Made by a program: the position numbers and the translations under genes. This document shows positions 24,792 through 32,883 of a stretch of DNA of 37,604 bases, piece after piece. The DNA comes from Salinivirgaceae bacterium (GTDB lineage Bacteria; Bacteroidota; Bacteroidia; Bacteroidales; SZUA-534), in the NCBI GenBank assembly GCA_017650325.1, contig JAGCFC010000156.1:1-37604 (forward strand), given 5' to 3'. How positions within the stretch are numbered: the first letter of the stretch is position 1; each line of letters begins with the position of its first letter. The notes under the pieces are model-generated. The model searched no databases and was not told where the DNA came from. It was given only the letters and a program-made list of their open reading frames with translations.

Positions 24792-25817
24792 CTATTCCCA
24801 ACCAAACTTGTAAACCAGTGTCTGGCGGTAAACCTCGCCCGGGCGCAGAACTGCCGACGGGAACATTGGTTTGTTTGGTGCATCGGGAATGCCCTGCGGC
24901 TCGAGAGCTACGGCGCAGTATGAGCAGAACGGAATGCCGCCCTTGCCTATCTGCGAACTGTTGAAGTGCATTGCGGTGTAAACCTGCAAGCCAGGCTGTG
25001 TTGAGTACACTTCAACAAAACGTCCTGATTCGGGGTCGGTAACGCGGCCACAGAAGCCCATCTCGCCAGCAGGCTTGTCGATAATCCAGTTGTGGTCGAA
25101 GCCTTTGAATAGCTGAATCTGTTCGTATGGTGTGTTGATGGCGTCGCCGATTTTTACTGGTTTGCGAAGGTCCATCGGTGTTCCCTCAACGTTGCGGATT
25201 TCGCCTGAAGGTACACCATCGGCAATTGGCGTGAATTGTTTGGCATTAACCTCAATCTGATGGCCGAATACCGGACCACTACCCGCTCCGCGCATATTCA
25301 GATACGGGTGGCTGGTAAGGTTGATGACGGTCGGTTTATCGGTTGTGGCTTCAAAATCGATAATGAACTCGTTGTCATCAGTCAGCGAATACGTTGCTTT
25401 AACGTCAAGGTTGCCAGGATAATTCTCATCGCCGTCGGGACTGTGAAGAGTCAGCTCGTAGGCTCCGGCACGACCGGCGATTTTGGTCTCTTTCACATCC
25501 CAATCGCGGCTGTTGAAGCCTGTCGGACCACCATGCAGATGGTTCTGGCCGTCATTCAGCGCAAGTTGGTACTCCTTGCCGTCGAGAACGAAATGTCCTT
25601 TGGCAATGCGGTTTGCAAAACGTCCGCAGATGGCACCAATGTAAGCGTCGCCGTCGATGGCTTCCTGAACGGTATCGTAGCCAATCATCACATCAACCTT
25701 TTTGCCAGGATTTTGCGTGTCAGGCAATTGCACCGAAATAACCTTCGCGCCACGCGGCATAAATTCAATTGTCAAACCGTTTTTGTTCGACAACTGGTAT
25801 GTTTTTGTCTCACTCAT
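24792..25817 (-). CDS. galM: Aldose 1-epimerase (mutarotase)
   Basis: A 341-residue cytoplasmic enzyme that interconverts the alpha and beta anomers of galactose or glucose, feeding the Leloir pathway. Catalytic and substrate residues are visible: GRFANRI (about 65-71), NHLHGG with His93, TSHPYLN with His170 (general acid) and ALEPQ with Glu306 (general base). The length is typical and there is no signal peptide. No other galactose gene is nearby. It stands alone between a divergent small gene and a terminator. The upstream intergenic region has a strong inverted repeat (25870-25910) that could regulate it. Confidence 0.95.
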   Translation of the reverse strand: MSETKTYQLSNKNGLTIEFMPRGAKVISVQLPDTQNPGKKVDVMIGYDTVQEAIDGDAYIGAICGRFANRIAKGHFVLDGKEYQLALNDGQNHLHGGPTGFNSRDWDVKETKIAGRAGAYELTLHSPDGDENYPGNLDVKATYSLTDDNEFIIDFEATTDKPTVINLTSHPYLNMRGAGSGPVFGHQIEVNAKQFTPIADGVPSGEIRNVEGTPMDLRKPVKIGDAINTPYEQIQLFKGFDHNWIIDKPAGEMGFCGRVTDPESGRFVEVYSTQPGLQVYTAMHFNSSQIGKGGIPFCSYCAVALEPQGIPDAPNKPMFPSAVLRPGEVYRQTLVYKFGWE

Positions 25818-25869
25818 TTTTGTATCGTTTTTTATTTTTTAATCGTTGGCAAGATATAAAGAAGTTCGG

Positions 25870-25910
25870 CAAATTCCGCGATTGAAAACTCTAATCTTCA
25901 ACGGAATTTG
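25870..25910. promoter_or_regulatory. Long inverted repeat between galM and a divergent gene
   Basis: CAAATTCCG (25870-25878) and CGGAATTTG (25902-25910) are perfect inverted arms, and inside them TTGAA (25882-25886) pairs with TTCAA (25897-25901), leaving a 3-nt bulge and a 10-nt loop. No T-run follows in either direction, so it is more likely an operator or leader structure than a terminator. Confidence 0.45.
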
Positions 25911-25991
25911 AATAATCGGTTTTTGGCATATTTTTTGCAACAGAGTTAACTGATTTGCTGCAATATTTATAAATGACTAATTCACAACGAA

Positions 25992-26519
25992 ATGAAACAT
26001 TACATTTTGCTTTTTGGCTTCGTTTTCCTTCCAATTCTAATGGTTGCGCAAGACAATCATTTCACCTTAAAGGAGGAAATTAAAATTGTAGATTTGTTTA
26101 CTAAAACGTTCGAAAACAAACAAGTTGAATTGGAAAAGATTGAGAAACAGATGGAAAATTATGTTGATACAATAGGAATGATTGTTGGAACAGATTTGGC
26201 CGAAAATCCATTTGTAGATTCAATTCGCATCGATTCATCAAAAATTGATGATATGGTTTTTGTTGTTTTGAAATATAATTCTGATAACCAATTATATAGT
26301 ATCAATTTTGATGATGGAGAAGCTGATGAAATATCCTCTATGCACTTTTTTAACACAATATATTATGGCGGCGGAATAGAATCTGTTGTTAAGAGTTCGT
26401 TATTTACATTTTCATTTACTGACCAAGATACGATATATGATGTTGTATATGAAATTGTTAATCAAAATGGTTCGCCAATAATTAACAATAGGTACATACA
26501 GCAGGCACCCAAACCATAA
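25992..26519 (+). CDS. Small secreted protein of unknown family
   Basis: A 175-residue protein with a signal peptide (about 1-19, ending MVAQ) followed by a charged helix (residues 24-50, rich in Glu and Lys) and several beta-strand-like segments (VFVVLKYN, SINFDDGEADEI, SLFTFSFTDQDTIYDVVYEIV). I do not recognise the family. The coding sequence is visibly more AT-rich than its neighbours, which may indicate recent acquisition or weak constraint. It is divergent from galM and separated by about 98 bp from the TonB-receptor operon on the same strand; a role in that operon is possible but unsupported. Confidence 0.65.
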   Translation: MKHYILLFGFVFLPILMVAQDNHFTLKEEIKIVDLFTKTFENKQVELEKIEKQMENYVDTIGMIVGTDLAENPFVDSIRIDSSKIDDMVFVVLKYNSDNQLYSINFDDGEADEISSMHFFNTIYYGGGIESVVKSSLFTFSFTDQDTIYDVVYEIVNQNGSPIINNRYIQQAPKP

Positions 26520-26616
26520 CTTTGTTTTCATCGGTTAAATCAGCCATAACTTGTGTCAGAATAGGCTAAACATCGATATATAAACCGACATTGCGGGCAG
26601 CACGTATGGCTCAGGC

Positions 26617-26641
26617 TATGTTTTCTTCAGCCGAAAACATA
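26617..26641 (+). promoter_or_regulatory. Hairpin at the start of the TonB-dependent receptor gene
   Basis: TATGTTTTC (26617-26625) and GAAAACATA (26633-26641) form a perfect 9-bp stem with a 7-nt loop. It covers the ATG at 26618. It may be a leader hairpin controlling the receptor if translation really begins further downstream. Confidence 0.45.
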
Positions 26642-29368
26642 CTTTTACGGCGTTTAAACATCAGCAACTTGAAAAAACTTCTTCTGACACTGACTGTTCT
26701 TCTGTTTCTGACAGCCGCCGCCAATGCGCAAAAACTCAGCGCCAAGGCCGACTTTGAGTGTCAGGGGCGCCCGTTGACCGAATTCCTTGATAAAGCTGAA
26801 GCCATAGCAGGCGTTCGATTCTTCTACAAAGACAATTGGGTGAACAGCATCACCATTCCAACCGCAACCACAGGAAAAGAGATTAAAAAGGTGATTGATA
26901 ATGCAATAGCTGCCTATGGTCTTACCTATATAATATTCCAGGAACGCAACATTATTTTCATTCCGCAAGGTTTCACTGTGGATAACGACAAGCTGACCGA
27001 AGGAATGGTTGGCTACGTGAAAGTGATTGGAAATCTGATGGAAAAAGGCCGTTACAAGGAGAACAAAGTTGAAGGCATAGTGCGCGAAGGCAAGACAGAG
27101 ACTCCGATTGCGGGCGCAGTGATTCAGGATAAGAAGCACAAACTTGCCACCACTTCTGATGCCGAAGGTCACTACGAACTGATGCTCCCTGCTGGACAGA
27201 CGGAGATTGAAGTGTCGTTCATCGGCCTTGAAACAGAGATAGTTAAGATTGACGTGTTGAGTCCGGGCAAACTCGATATTGAACTGATGGAGGCGTCGAT
27301 TGCCATTGAGGGAGTGACGGTTACGGCCGCTGGCGGCAAAAGTCAGGTGAACCGTACGCAGATGGGCGTTGAGGCGATGGATATGCAGACAATCAAGAAG
27401 TTGCCCGTGCTGATGGGTGAGGCTGACATCGTGCGCAGTATGACGCTCATGCCAGGTGTTCAGACTGCAGGCGAGATGTCGACAGGCTTCAACGTGCGCG
27501 GCGGCAATGTCGACCAGAACCTTGTGCTGCTCAACGAGGCGCCTGTTTACAGCACTTCGCACATGTTCGGAATGTTCTCGACCTTCCTGCCAAGCGCTAT
27601 CAGCGGCGTGGAGTTGTATAAAAGTTCGCAGCCGGCAAGCTACGGCAACCGCATATCGTCGGTCATGGATATAAGTCTGAAGAAGGCCGACACAACCAAA
27701 TTCCACGGCAATGCGGGCATCGGCATTCTGAATAGCAATCTTTTCATTGAGGCACCGATAAAGAATTTTTGCAGTTTTTACGTTGGCGGGCGCGCAACCT
27801 ATTCTAATTGGATTCTGCATAAGTCGCACAATGTCAACATAAAAAACAGCTCGACCGATTTTCATGATGTGATTGCCAAAGTCGATTTCAAGTTGGGCCG
27901 CAACCATCGTCTGGATATATTCGGATATGAGAGTGCTGACTATTTCAATTACAACAATATCAACGAGTTCGACTATTCGTCGCTGATTGGAGGCATGAAT
28001 TATCGCTGGCTTGTGACTCAAGCGCTGCAATTCAAATTGTCGGCTGCATATTCCGACTATAAATCAACACTTTCCGATTTGAGTCAGGAATCGTTGGGGT
28101 GTAATGTGGCTACAGGAATCACTCACATCCGTGGAAAAGCCGAATGCCTGTTCGACCTTTTAAACCATAATCTGAACTTTGGTATTGAGGCTAACCATCT
28201 GGATATCAACCCTGGCAAGCAGTCGGCATATAACGATAAATCGTCGGTTGAGCCGATGGAACTCGATCACGAGAACGGCCTTGAGTTTGCGGGGTTCGTA
28301 TCTGATAATTACACTGTTAGCGACAGATTGAGTCTGCTTGTCGGTTTGCGCTACTCATGGTTCAGCAAAATTGGCAGTTGCACCGAGCGCACCTATTCCG
28401 ATACATTGCCACGCGGCAATCAATCAATCATAGAATCAGTTGATTACACCAAAGGTGAGTTGGTGCATCCTTATCAAGGTTTAGAGCCGCGCGTCGGTCT
28501 GCGGTACAAACTAAACCAAATCAGTTCAGTAAAGATGTCGTACAGTTACACACGTCAGTATCAACAACTTATAAGTAGCAACACTTCGGCAATGCCTTCA
28601 GATTACTGGAAAATGGCCGATAGTAATATCAAACCAATGAAATGCCAGCAGGTTTCGGCGGGCTATTTTGCAACGGTTGTTGAAGAAATGTTCGACCTTT
28701 CGGCAGAAATATATTATAAATCTATTGAGAATCAGCTTGATTACAAAAACGGCTCGGAGCTGACAATGAACAAGGCTGTTGAACAGGATGTGCTGCCTGG
28801 CAAGGTTCGCTCATATGGTCTTGAACTGATGGTGAAAAAGAATTTTGGCGACCTGACAGGCTGGGTTAGTTACACTCTGTCAAACACTGAAATGAAAGTT
28901 GACGGACGGTTCGAAGAAGAAAAAATCAACAAAGGCCGATACTACAAGGCAACAACCCATCACCTGCACGACTTGAGCGTTACGGGAACATATCAAATTA
29001 CGCGCCGTTGGACAGCTTCGGCAAACTTTGTACTTACAAGCGGACGTCCGGCTACTTATCCCGAATACAGCTACGTAATTGATAATATGGTGATTGTCAA
29101 CTACTCTGACCGCAACAAATATCGGCTTCCTGCATACCACCGCCTCGACCTTTCGGCAACCTACGACGGTTTTTTGAGCAAAAAGAACAAAATTCATCCT
29201 TCGCTAACGTTCTCTGTTTACAACGTATACGGACATAAGAATATCTATTCGGTTTATTATAAGAAAGATACTCCTTCGGCATTGAACAACAACAATGCCT
29301 ACGGACTATATAAACTATCAATAATAGGGGTTCCGATTCCATCGGTTACTCTTAATCTTAGATTCTGA
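26618..29368 (+). CDS. TonB-dependent outer-membrane receptor with STN and carboxypeptidase-regulatory-like domains
   Basis: A protein of about 916 residues that imports an unknown ligand across the outer membrane using TonB energy. Order of parts: signal sequence (hydrophobic core LLLTLTVLLFLTAAANAQ, about 21-38); STN domain (45-118), often involved in signalling to a FecR-type anti-sigma factor; carboxypeptidase regulatory-like beta domain (149-224); plug (about 256-354, with FNVRGGNVDQNLVLLNEAPV); beta-barrel to the C-terminal Phe (LNLRF). The start is uncertain: ATG 26606 or 26618 gives an unusually long n-region, while TTG at 26669 gives a textbook signal peptide (MKKLLLTLTV). No sigma or FecR gene is in the window. 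It heads a four-gene operon; the DUF4249 gene starts 2 nt after its stop codon. Confidence 0.9.
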   Translation: MFSSAENILLRRLNISNLKKLLLTLTVLLFLTAAANAQKLSAKADFECQGRPLTEFLDKAEAIAGVRFFYKDNWVNSITIPTATTGKEIKKVIDNAIAAYGLTYIIFQERNIIFIPQGFTVDNDKLTEGMVGYVKVIGNLMEKGRYKENKVEGIVREGKTETPIAGAVIQDKKHKLATTSDAEGHYELMLPAGQTEIEVSFIGLETEIVKIDVLSPGKLDIELMEASIAIEGVTVTAAGGKSQVNRTQMGVEAMDMQTIKKLPVLMGEADIVRSMTLMPGVQTAGEMSTGFNVRGGNVDQNLVLLNEAPVYSTSHMFGMFSTFLPSAISGVELYKSSQPASYGNRISSVMDISLKKADTTKFHGNAGIGILNSNLFIEAPIKNFCSFYVGGRATYSNWILHKSHNVNIKNSSTDFHDVIAKVDFKLGRNHRLDIFGYESADYFNYNNINEFDYSSLIGGMNYRWLVTQALQFKLSAAYSDYKSTLSDLSQESLGCNVATGITHIRGKAECLFDLLNHNLNFGIEANHLDINPGKQSAYNDKSSVEPMELDHENGLEFAGFVSDNYTVSDRLSLLVGLRYSWFSKIGSCTERTYSDTLPRGNQSIIESVDYTKGELVHPYQGLEPRVGLRYKLNQISSVKMSYSYTRQYQQLISSNTSAMPSDYWKMADSNIKPMKCQQVSAGYFATVVEEMFDLSAEIYYKSIENQLDYKNGSELTMNKAVEQDVLPGKVRSYGLELMVKKNFGDLTGWVSYTLSNTEMKVDGRFEEEKINKGRYYKATTHHLHDLSVTGTYQITRRWTASANFVLTSGRPATYPEYSYVIDNMVIVNYSDRNKYRLPAYHRLDLSATYDGFLSKKNKIHPSLTFSVYNVYGHKNIYSVYYKKDTPSALNNNNAYGLYKLSIIGVPIPSVTLNLRF

Positions 29369-29370
29369 TT

Positions 29371-30438
29371 ATGAGATACTTGAAAATCATATTGGCGGTT
29401 CTTATTCTTGTAGGTTGCGAGGAGTATTTTAGTCCGGATATCGACGAGCAAGAGGCAGCTTACGTATTTAGCGGATTGGTTACCGACCAGCCGGGACCGT
29501 ATTACGTAAGAATCACAAAAACATACGGTTACAACAACAGCAATCGCACACAAAACCCTGTTGTAAATGCAAAAGTGATGATCAAGTGTAATGATGGGAA
29601 AAAATACGAAATGTTTCCAACACAAGCTGGCTATTATGTAACTTCGTCATTCAAAGGCACACCTGGTAAAAAATACCAATTGTATGTAACCACATCTGAA
29701 AACAAAATTTTCAAGTCGACCTGGGAGGAACTTTTACCCTGCCCGGATATTGAGGAGGTTACAGCCAAATACTACGAGGATAAGGTAATATCAACCAATG
29801 GCAATGATTATTTCGATGAAATTGATTACGGCATTTGTGCCATGAACACCACAAATGCGGCAGGATTCACACCATACTATCGGTACGAATGTAGTCTCAT
29901 AGTGCAAATCCATCAGTACTATCCTGGTTCGATTCCACAAAACCGCTACGTATATCACCCTATCAATCCTGAAGGATTTCTCTTCATTGCCGATGCCAAC
30001 AATTACACCGATAAGCGAATAGTTGGAAATCAGCTTTACAAAACAAAGCACACATTATTCAATATGCGAGTTGACACACTGATTCCTGAAATGCCAGAAT
30101 TTGAATTGAAACACAGGGGTGAATGTGTGCTTGTAAAACAATACTCTATGAATGAAAGCCAATATCGGTTCTGGAAAGCGGTGAAAGACCAGCAGGAAAG
30201 CTCCAGCTATTTCTTTGGAAAGACCGAAAACCAGCCCGAGGGAAATATGAGTTGTGAGTCAGGAGAAACAGCACTGGGCTATTTCTGCGTTTCGGCTGTA
30301 AAACAGAATTATGGCGTGTTCAGTTTATTGGAGACGGCCAAAAGGGCTAAGAAATACGATGTTAGCCAGTTCCCCGAAACCGACACAGTGGCGTATTATG
30401 AGTATATGCAGGACTATACAGTATTGTTTGAAAACTGA
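29371..30438 (+). CDS. DUF4249 lipoprotein, partner of the TonB-dependent receptor
   Basis: A 355-residue lipoprotein with the lipobox cysteine at residue 16 (LVGC). The mature N-terminus (EEYFSPDIDEQEAAYVFSGLVTDQPGPYYVRITKT is the region, residues 17-51) and the following VVNAKVMIKCNDG and GTPGKKYQLYV segments fit DUF4249, an immunoglobulin-like-plus family found beside TonB-dependent receptors in Bacteroidota. It is presumed to act at the outer membrane as a surface or periplasmic accessory of the receptor, but no ligand is known. Spacing of 2 nt upstream and 5 nt downstream shows translational coupling within the operon. Confidence 0.88.
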   Translation: MRYLKIILAVLILVGCEEYFSPDIDEQEAAYVFSGLVTDQPGPYYVRITKTYGYNNSNRTQNPVVNAKVMIKCNDGKKYEMFPTQAGYYVTSSFKGTPGKKYQLYVTTSENKIFKSTWEELLPCPDIEEVTAKYYEDKVISTNGNDYFDEIDYGICAMNTTNAAGFTPYYRYECSLIVQIHQYYPGSIPQNRYVYHPINPEGFLFIADANNYTDKRIVGNQLYKTKHTLFNMRVDTLIPEMPEFELKHRGECVLVKQYSMNESQYRFWKAVKDQQESSSYFFGKTENQPEGNMSCESGETALGYFCVSAVKQNYGVFSLLETAKRAKKYDVSQFPETDTVAYYEYMQDYTVLFEN

Positions 30439-30443
30439 AAACG

Positions 30444-32081
30444 ATGATTATCAGAATTTTATCGATATTATTACTGCTGACCGTCTCTGTCGGAACATCA
30501 GCGCAAAAACTGACCGCTGACACCCCTATTTTGCTGAAAACCGACCGCAGCCGTTACATTTCAGGCGATGACGCTCTTTTCTGTGTGTTTTTTTATGATG
30601 GAATTGTGTGCGACACTATGCCGGGCACAGACATCAATATTGATATTACCGACATTGAGAATCGTTGGATTACAGGTCTGATTGTCAAACAAATTGATGG
30701 AATGGCCTCGGGAATGTTAAATCTTCCTGACACGCTTCAAACCGGCTACTATCGTATGCGCGCCTACACTAATTATCCAAACATTGACAATCATTTTTGC
30801 TGTTGTGAGATTTATGTGACCAACCGATTTGACAAAGAGCCTCGTGTAATTATGCGAAACCAAAAGTCAAAAGTCGGCCGACAGTCGGACAATTCAATAA
30901 TTGTTATTGGAAAAAGTGAGTTTGCCGCACACGAGACAATTAACCTTTCGATCAATTGTCCGGATACAGTATCCGCTCTTGTGCGGATTGTTGGAACCAG
31001 ACAGTGGGACGGCGAGCTAGAGCCTGTTTGCGGCAAAGGAGAACCTTACCGTCAGAATGAAGGCTTCACTCCCATTACGCCATATGATGGCATTTTAGTG
31101 GCAGGCACAGTCACCGATTCCGTTTCAGGTGCGCCTATCGATAACGCAATTGTGCTAGTTTCGTTGCAAGACAGCATTATAAGGCTCAAATACGATATAA
31201 CCGACGCTGATGGTTCGTTCTGTGTGCTTCTGCACAACTATTACGGTTTGCAGCAGATATTTGTGAGTGCCTTCAACCAGCAACTGGAGCCCTACTACAA
31301 TGCCAGAATTACGTTGCGTAACCAATTCGCTTTTGAGTTTGACAAACCGACGGAACTAATTCGTGAACAATCGGAAATAGACAGCCTTGAACTCGATAAA
31401 GCATTGATAACAAAGGCGTTCGAGATGCGGCAGTTTGAACCGGCAGGTATCAGCAATCGGCCAAAAACTCTTTACGATCATTTTGTTTTGGGCTCACCAC
31501 GTCAGACTGTTTTTACCGACGATTACATTGCTCTCAACGATTTTAGAGAGATAACCCGCGAGTTGACACCGTTTGTACGCATACGCAAAGGAAAGAACGG
31601 CGAACCCGAATTGCGTGTTGTTTCTGACAAGGGTGCGGTTTCGGCTAATCCACTGTTACTTGTTGACGGCGTTCCTTTGACCCAACTCAAATTCTTGATT
31701 GACAAAGGTAGCTCAATGGTAAAGCGTGTGGATACTCAGAACAAACCGAGGAATTTTGGCAATATTAATTTTAACAATGGAATAGTTGCCGTATGGACTC
31801 ACAAACTCGATTTTTGGGAAAAATGCAGTGTGCCGGGAACCTACAAATTCATAGTACAAGGATTCCAACCTCCTTTATCGACAACGGTGGCGGAAAAGTC
31901 GAAAGACAAACTGCCAGATTTACGGCAAACCATCTATTGGAACCCATTGGTGAACACCTCTGTACAGAATAGTATTGAAGTCACACTTTCAGACGAAACG
32001 GGTGAATTTGTAATTGAATTTTTCGGCTTTGACCGCAATGGCAAAATTGTCAGCGATTTCAAGAAAATAAATGTTAGATAG
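30444..32081 (+). CDS. MG2-like and orphan plug-domain protein
   Basis: A 545-residue secreted protein (signal peptide about 1-20, ending GTSAQ). An N-terminal MG2/macroglobulin-like domain (about 27-115) has the characteristic ILLKTDRSRYISGDDALF strand. A carboxypeptidase regulatory-like domain follows (about 215-290, ILVAGTVTDSVSGAPIDNAI). A TonB-receptor plug-like segment comes next (about 402-455, PLLLVDGVPLTQLKFLIDKG), but no beta-barrel follows; the protein ends about 90 residues later. Such barrel-less plug proteins occur beside TonB-receptor and DUF4249 genes. A periplasmic or surface-associated accessory role in the same uptake system is inferred. The spacing of 5 nt and 3 nt to its neighbours supports cotranscription. 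Confidence 0.75.
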   Translation: MIIRILSILLLLTVSVGTSAQKLTADTPILLKTDRSRYISGDDALFCVFFYDGIVCDTMPGTDINIDITDIENRWITGLIVKQIDGMASGMLNLPDTLQTGYYRMRAYTNYPNIDNHFCCCEIYVTNRFDKEPRVIMRNQKSKVGRQSDNSIIVIGKSEFAAHETINLSINCPDTVSALVRIVGTRQWDGELEPVCGKGEPYRQNEGFTPITPYDGILVAGTVTDSVSGAPIDNAIVLVSLQDSIIRLKYDITDADGSFCVLLHNYYGLQQIFVSAFNQQLEPYYNARITLRNQFAFEFDKPTELIREQSEIDSLELDKALITKAFEMRQFEPAGISNRPKTLYDHFVLGSPRQTVFTDDYIALNDFREITRELTPFVRIRKGKNGEPELRVVSDKGAVSANPLLLVDGVPLTQLKFLIDKGSSMVKRVDTQNKPRNFGNINFNNGIVAVWTHKLDFWEKCSVPGTYKFIVQGFQPPLSTTVAEKSKDKLPDLRQTIYWNPLVNTSVQNSIEVTLSDETGEFVIEFFGFDRNGKIVSDFKKINVR

Positions 32082-32084
32082 ACT

Positions 32085-32783
32085 ATGAACCTGGCATTAA
32101 AATACATTTTGACAGCATTTTGCATCTCATTTGCAATGATTGTTGACGCACAGGGCAAACTGACGAAAAAATCGGCCATCCAACACATCACCGGGGAACC
32201 GTTTGTGCACTATTACGCCACAATCGATGGTGTACCATTCTATCAGGGTGACTGGCTGACAGGCAGTGTTACAATGAAGAGCGGCGAAACCTACGATGGT
32301 TTGCAATTACGCTACGATGCCTTTAAAGACGACCTTATTTATCAGAACAACGTTACCAATAATGTTATAATTATTGACAAAAACTCGATTGAACAGTTTA
32401 CGCTTACAAATCCGAAAGTCGGTAAAGTTGAGACATTCAAATCTCTTGAGCATAAAAATCTTAAAGATTTGAGCGGAAGCTATTTCGCAATCATTCTTGA
32501 AGATAGTCTGTCGGTTCTGAAAAGATATGAGGCAAAGGAAAAGCAATACAGCAACGTGAATATGACATTGAAAAAAACGGGTGAATTTGTGCATAAAACC
32601 TATCGTTATACATGGAATGGTATTGAATTGCGTGCTGTTCCCCGTTTCCGACGTCTGCTCCTCCGCCAATATCCGCAGTATAAGGAAGACCTGCGCAAAT
32701 TCTTCTTCCACAACCACATCCGCATGAAAAACGACGATGATGTGAAACTGCTGTACGAAGAAATCAACCGATTATTGAAATAG
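32085..32783 (+). CDS. Periplasmic protein of unknown function, last gene of the receptor operon
   Basis: A 232-residue protein with a signal peptide (about 1-23, ending VDAQG). The mature part has a beta-rich region GDWLTGSVTMKSGETYDGLQ (about 51-70) with LRYDAFKDDLIYQ after it, then a basic helical C-terminus (RRLLLRQYPQYKEDLRKFF). I do not recognise a named family, although the beta segment resembles Bacteroidota hypothetical proteins found at the end of similar operons. It begins 3 nt after the previous stop codon, so it belongs to the TonB-receptor operon. Confidence 0.75.
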   Translation: MNLALKYILTAFCISFAMIVDAQGKLTKKSAIQHITGEPFVHYYATIDGVPFYQGDWLTGSVTMKSGETYDGLQLRYDAFKDDLIYQNNVTNNVIIIDKNSIEQFTLTNPKVGKVETFKSLEHKNLKDLSGSYFAIILEDSLSVLKRYEAKEKQYSNVNMTLKKTGEFVHKTYRYTWNGIELRAVPRFRRLLLRQYPQYKEDLRKFFFHNHIRMKNDDDVKLLYEEINRLLK

Positions 32784-32807
32784 GTGGTGTTCGCACAATT
32801 TTGAATC

Positions 32808-32852
32808 CGCCATAAAACACGTAGAGACGTCACAATATAACGTCTCTACAAT
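32808..32852 (-). terminator. 45-nt hairpin repeat, copy C; likely terminator of the second BspA-like gene
   Basis: GTAGAGACGT (32821-32830) and ACGTCTCTAC (32840-32849) are perfect 10-bp arms with a 9-nt loop. On the minus strand the stem is followed by GTGTTTTATGG. The element matches 2801-2845 over almost its full length and lies 31 bp beyond the stop codon of the BspA-like gene. It could also stop the plus-strand receptor operon. Confidence 0.6.
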
Positions 32853-32883
32853 CAACATTATCAATTATTTACTCCGTTTTTTT

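Noticed and set aside
26654..28030. Long open frame of 458 codons on the minus strand
   Set aside because: It is antisense to the TonB-dependent receptor, whose domains are clear; the antisense product is His/Arg-rich with no recognisable domain or signal peptide.
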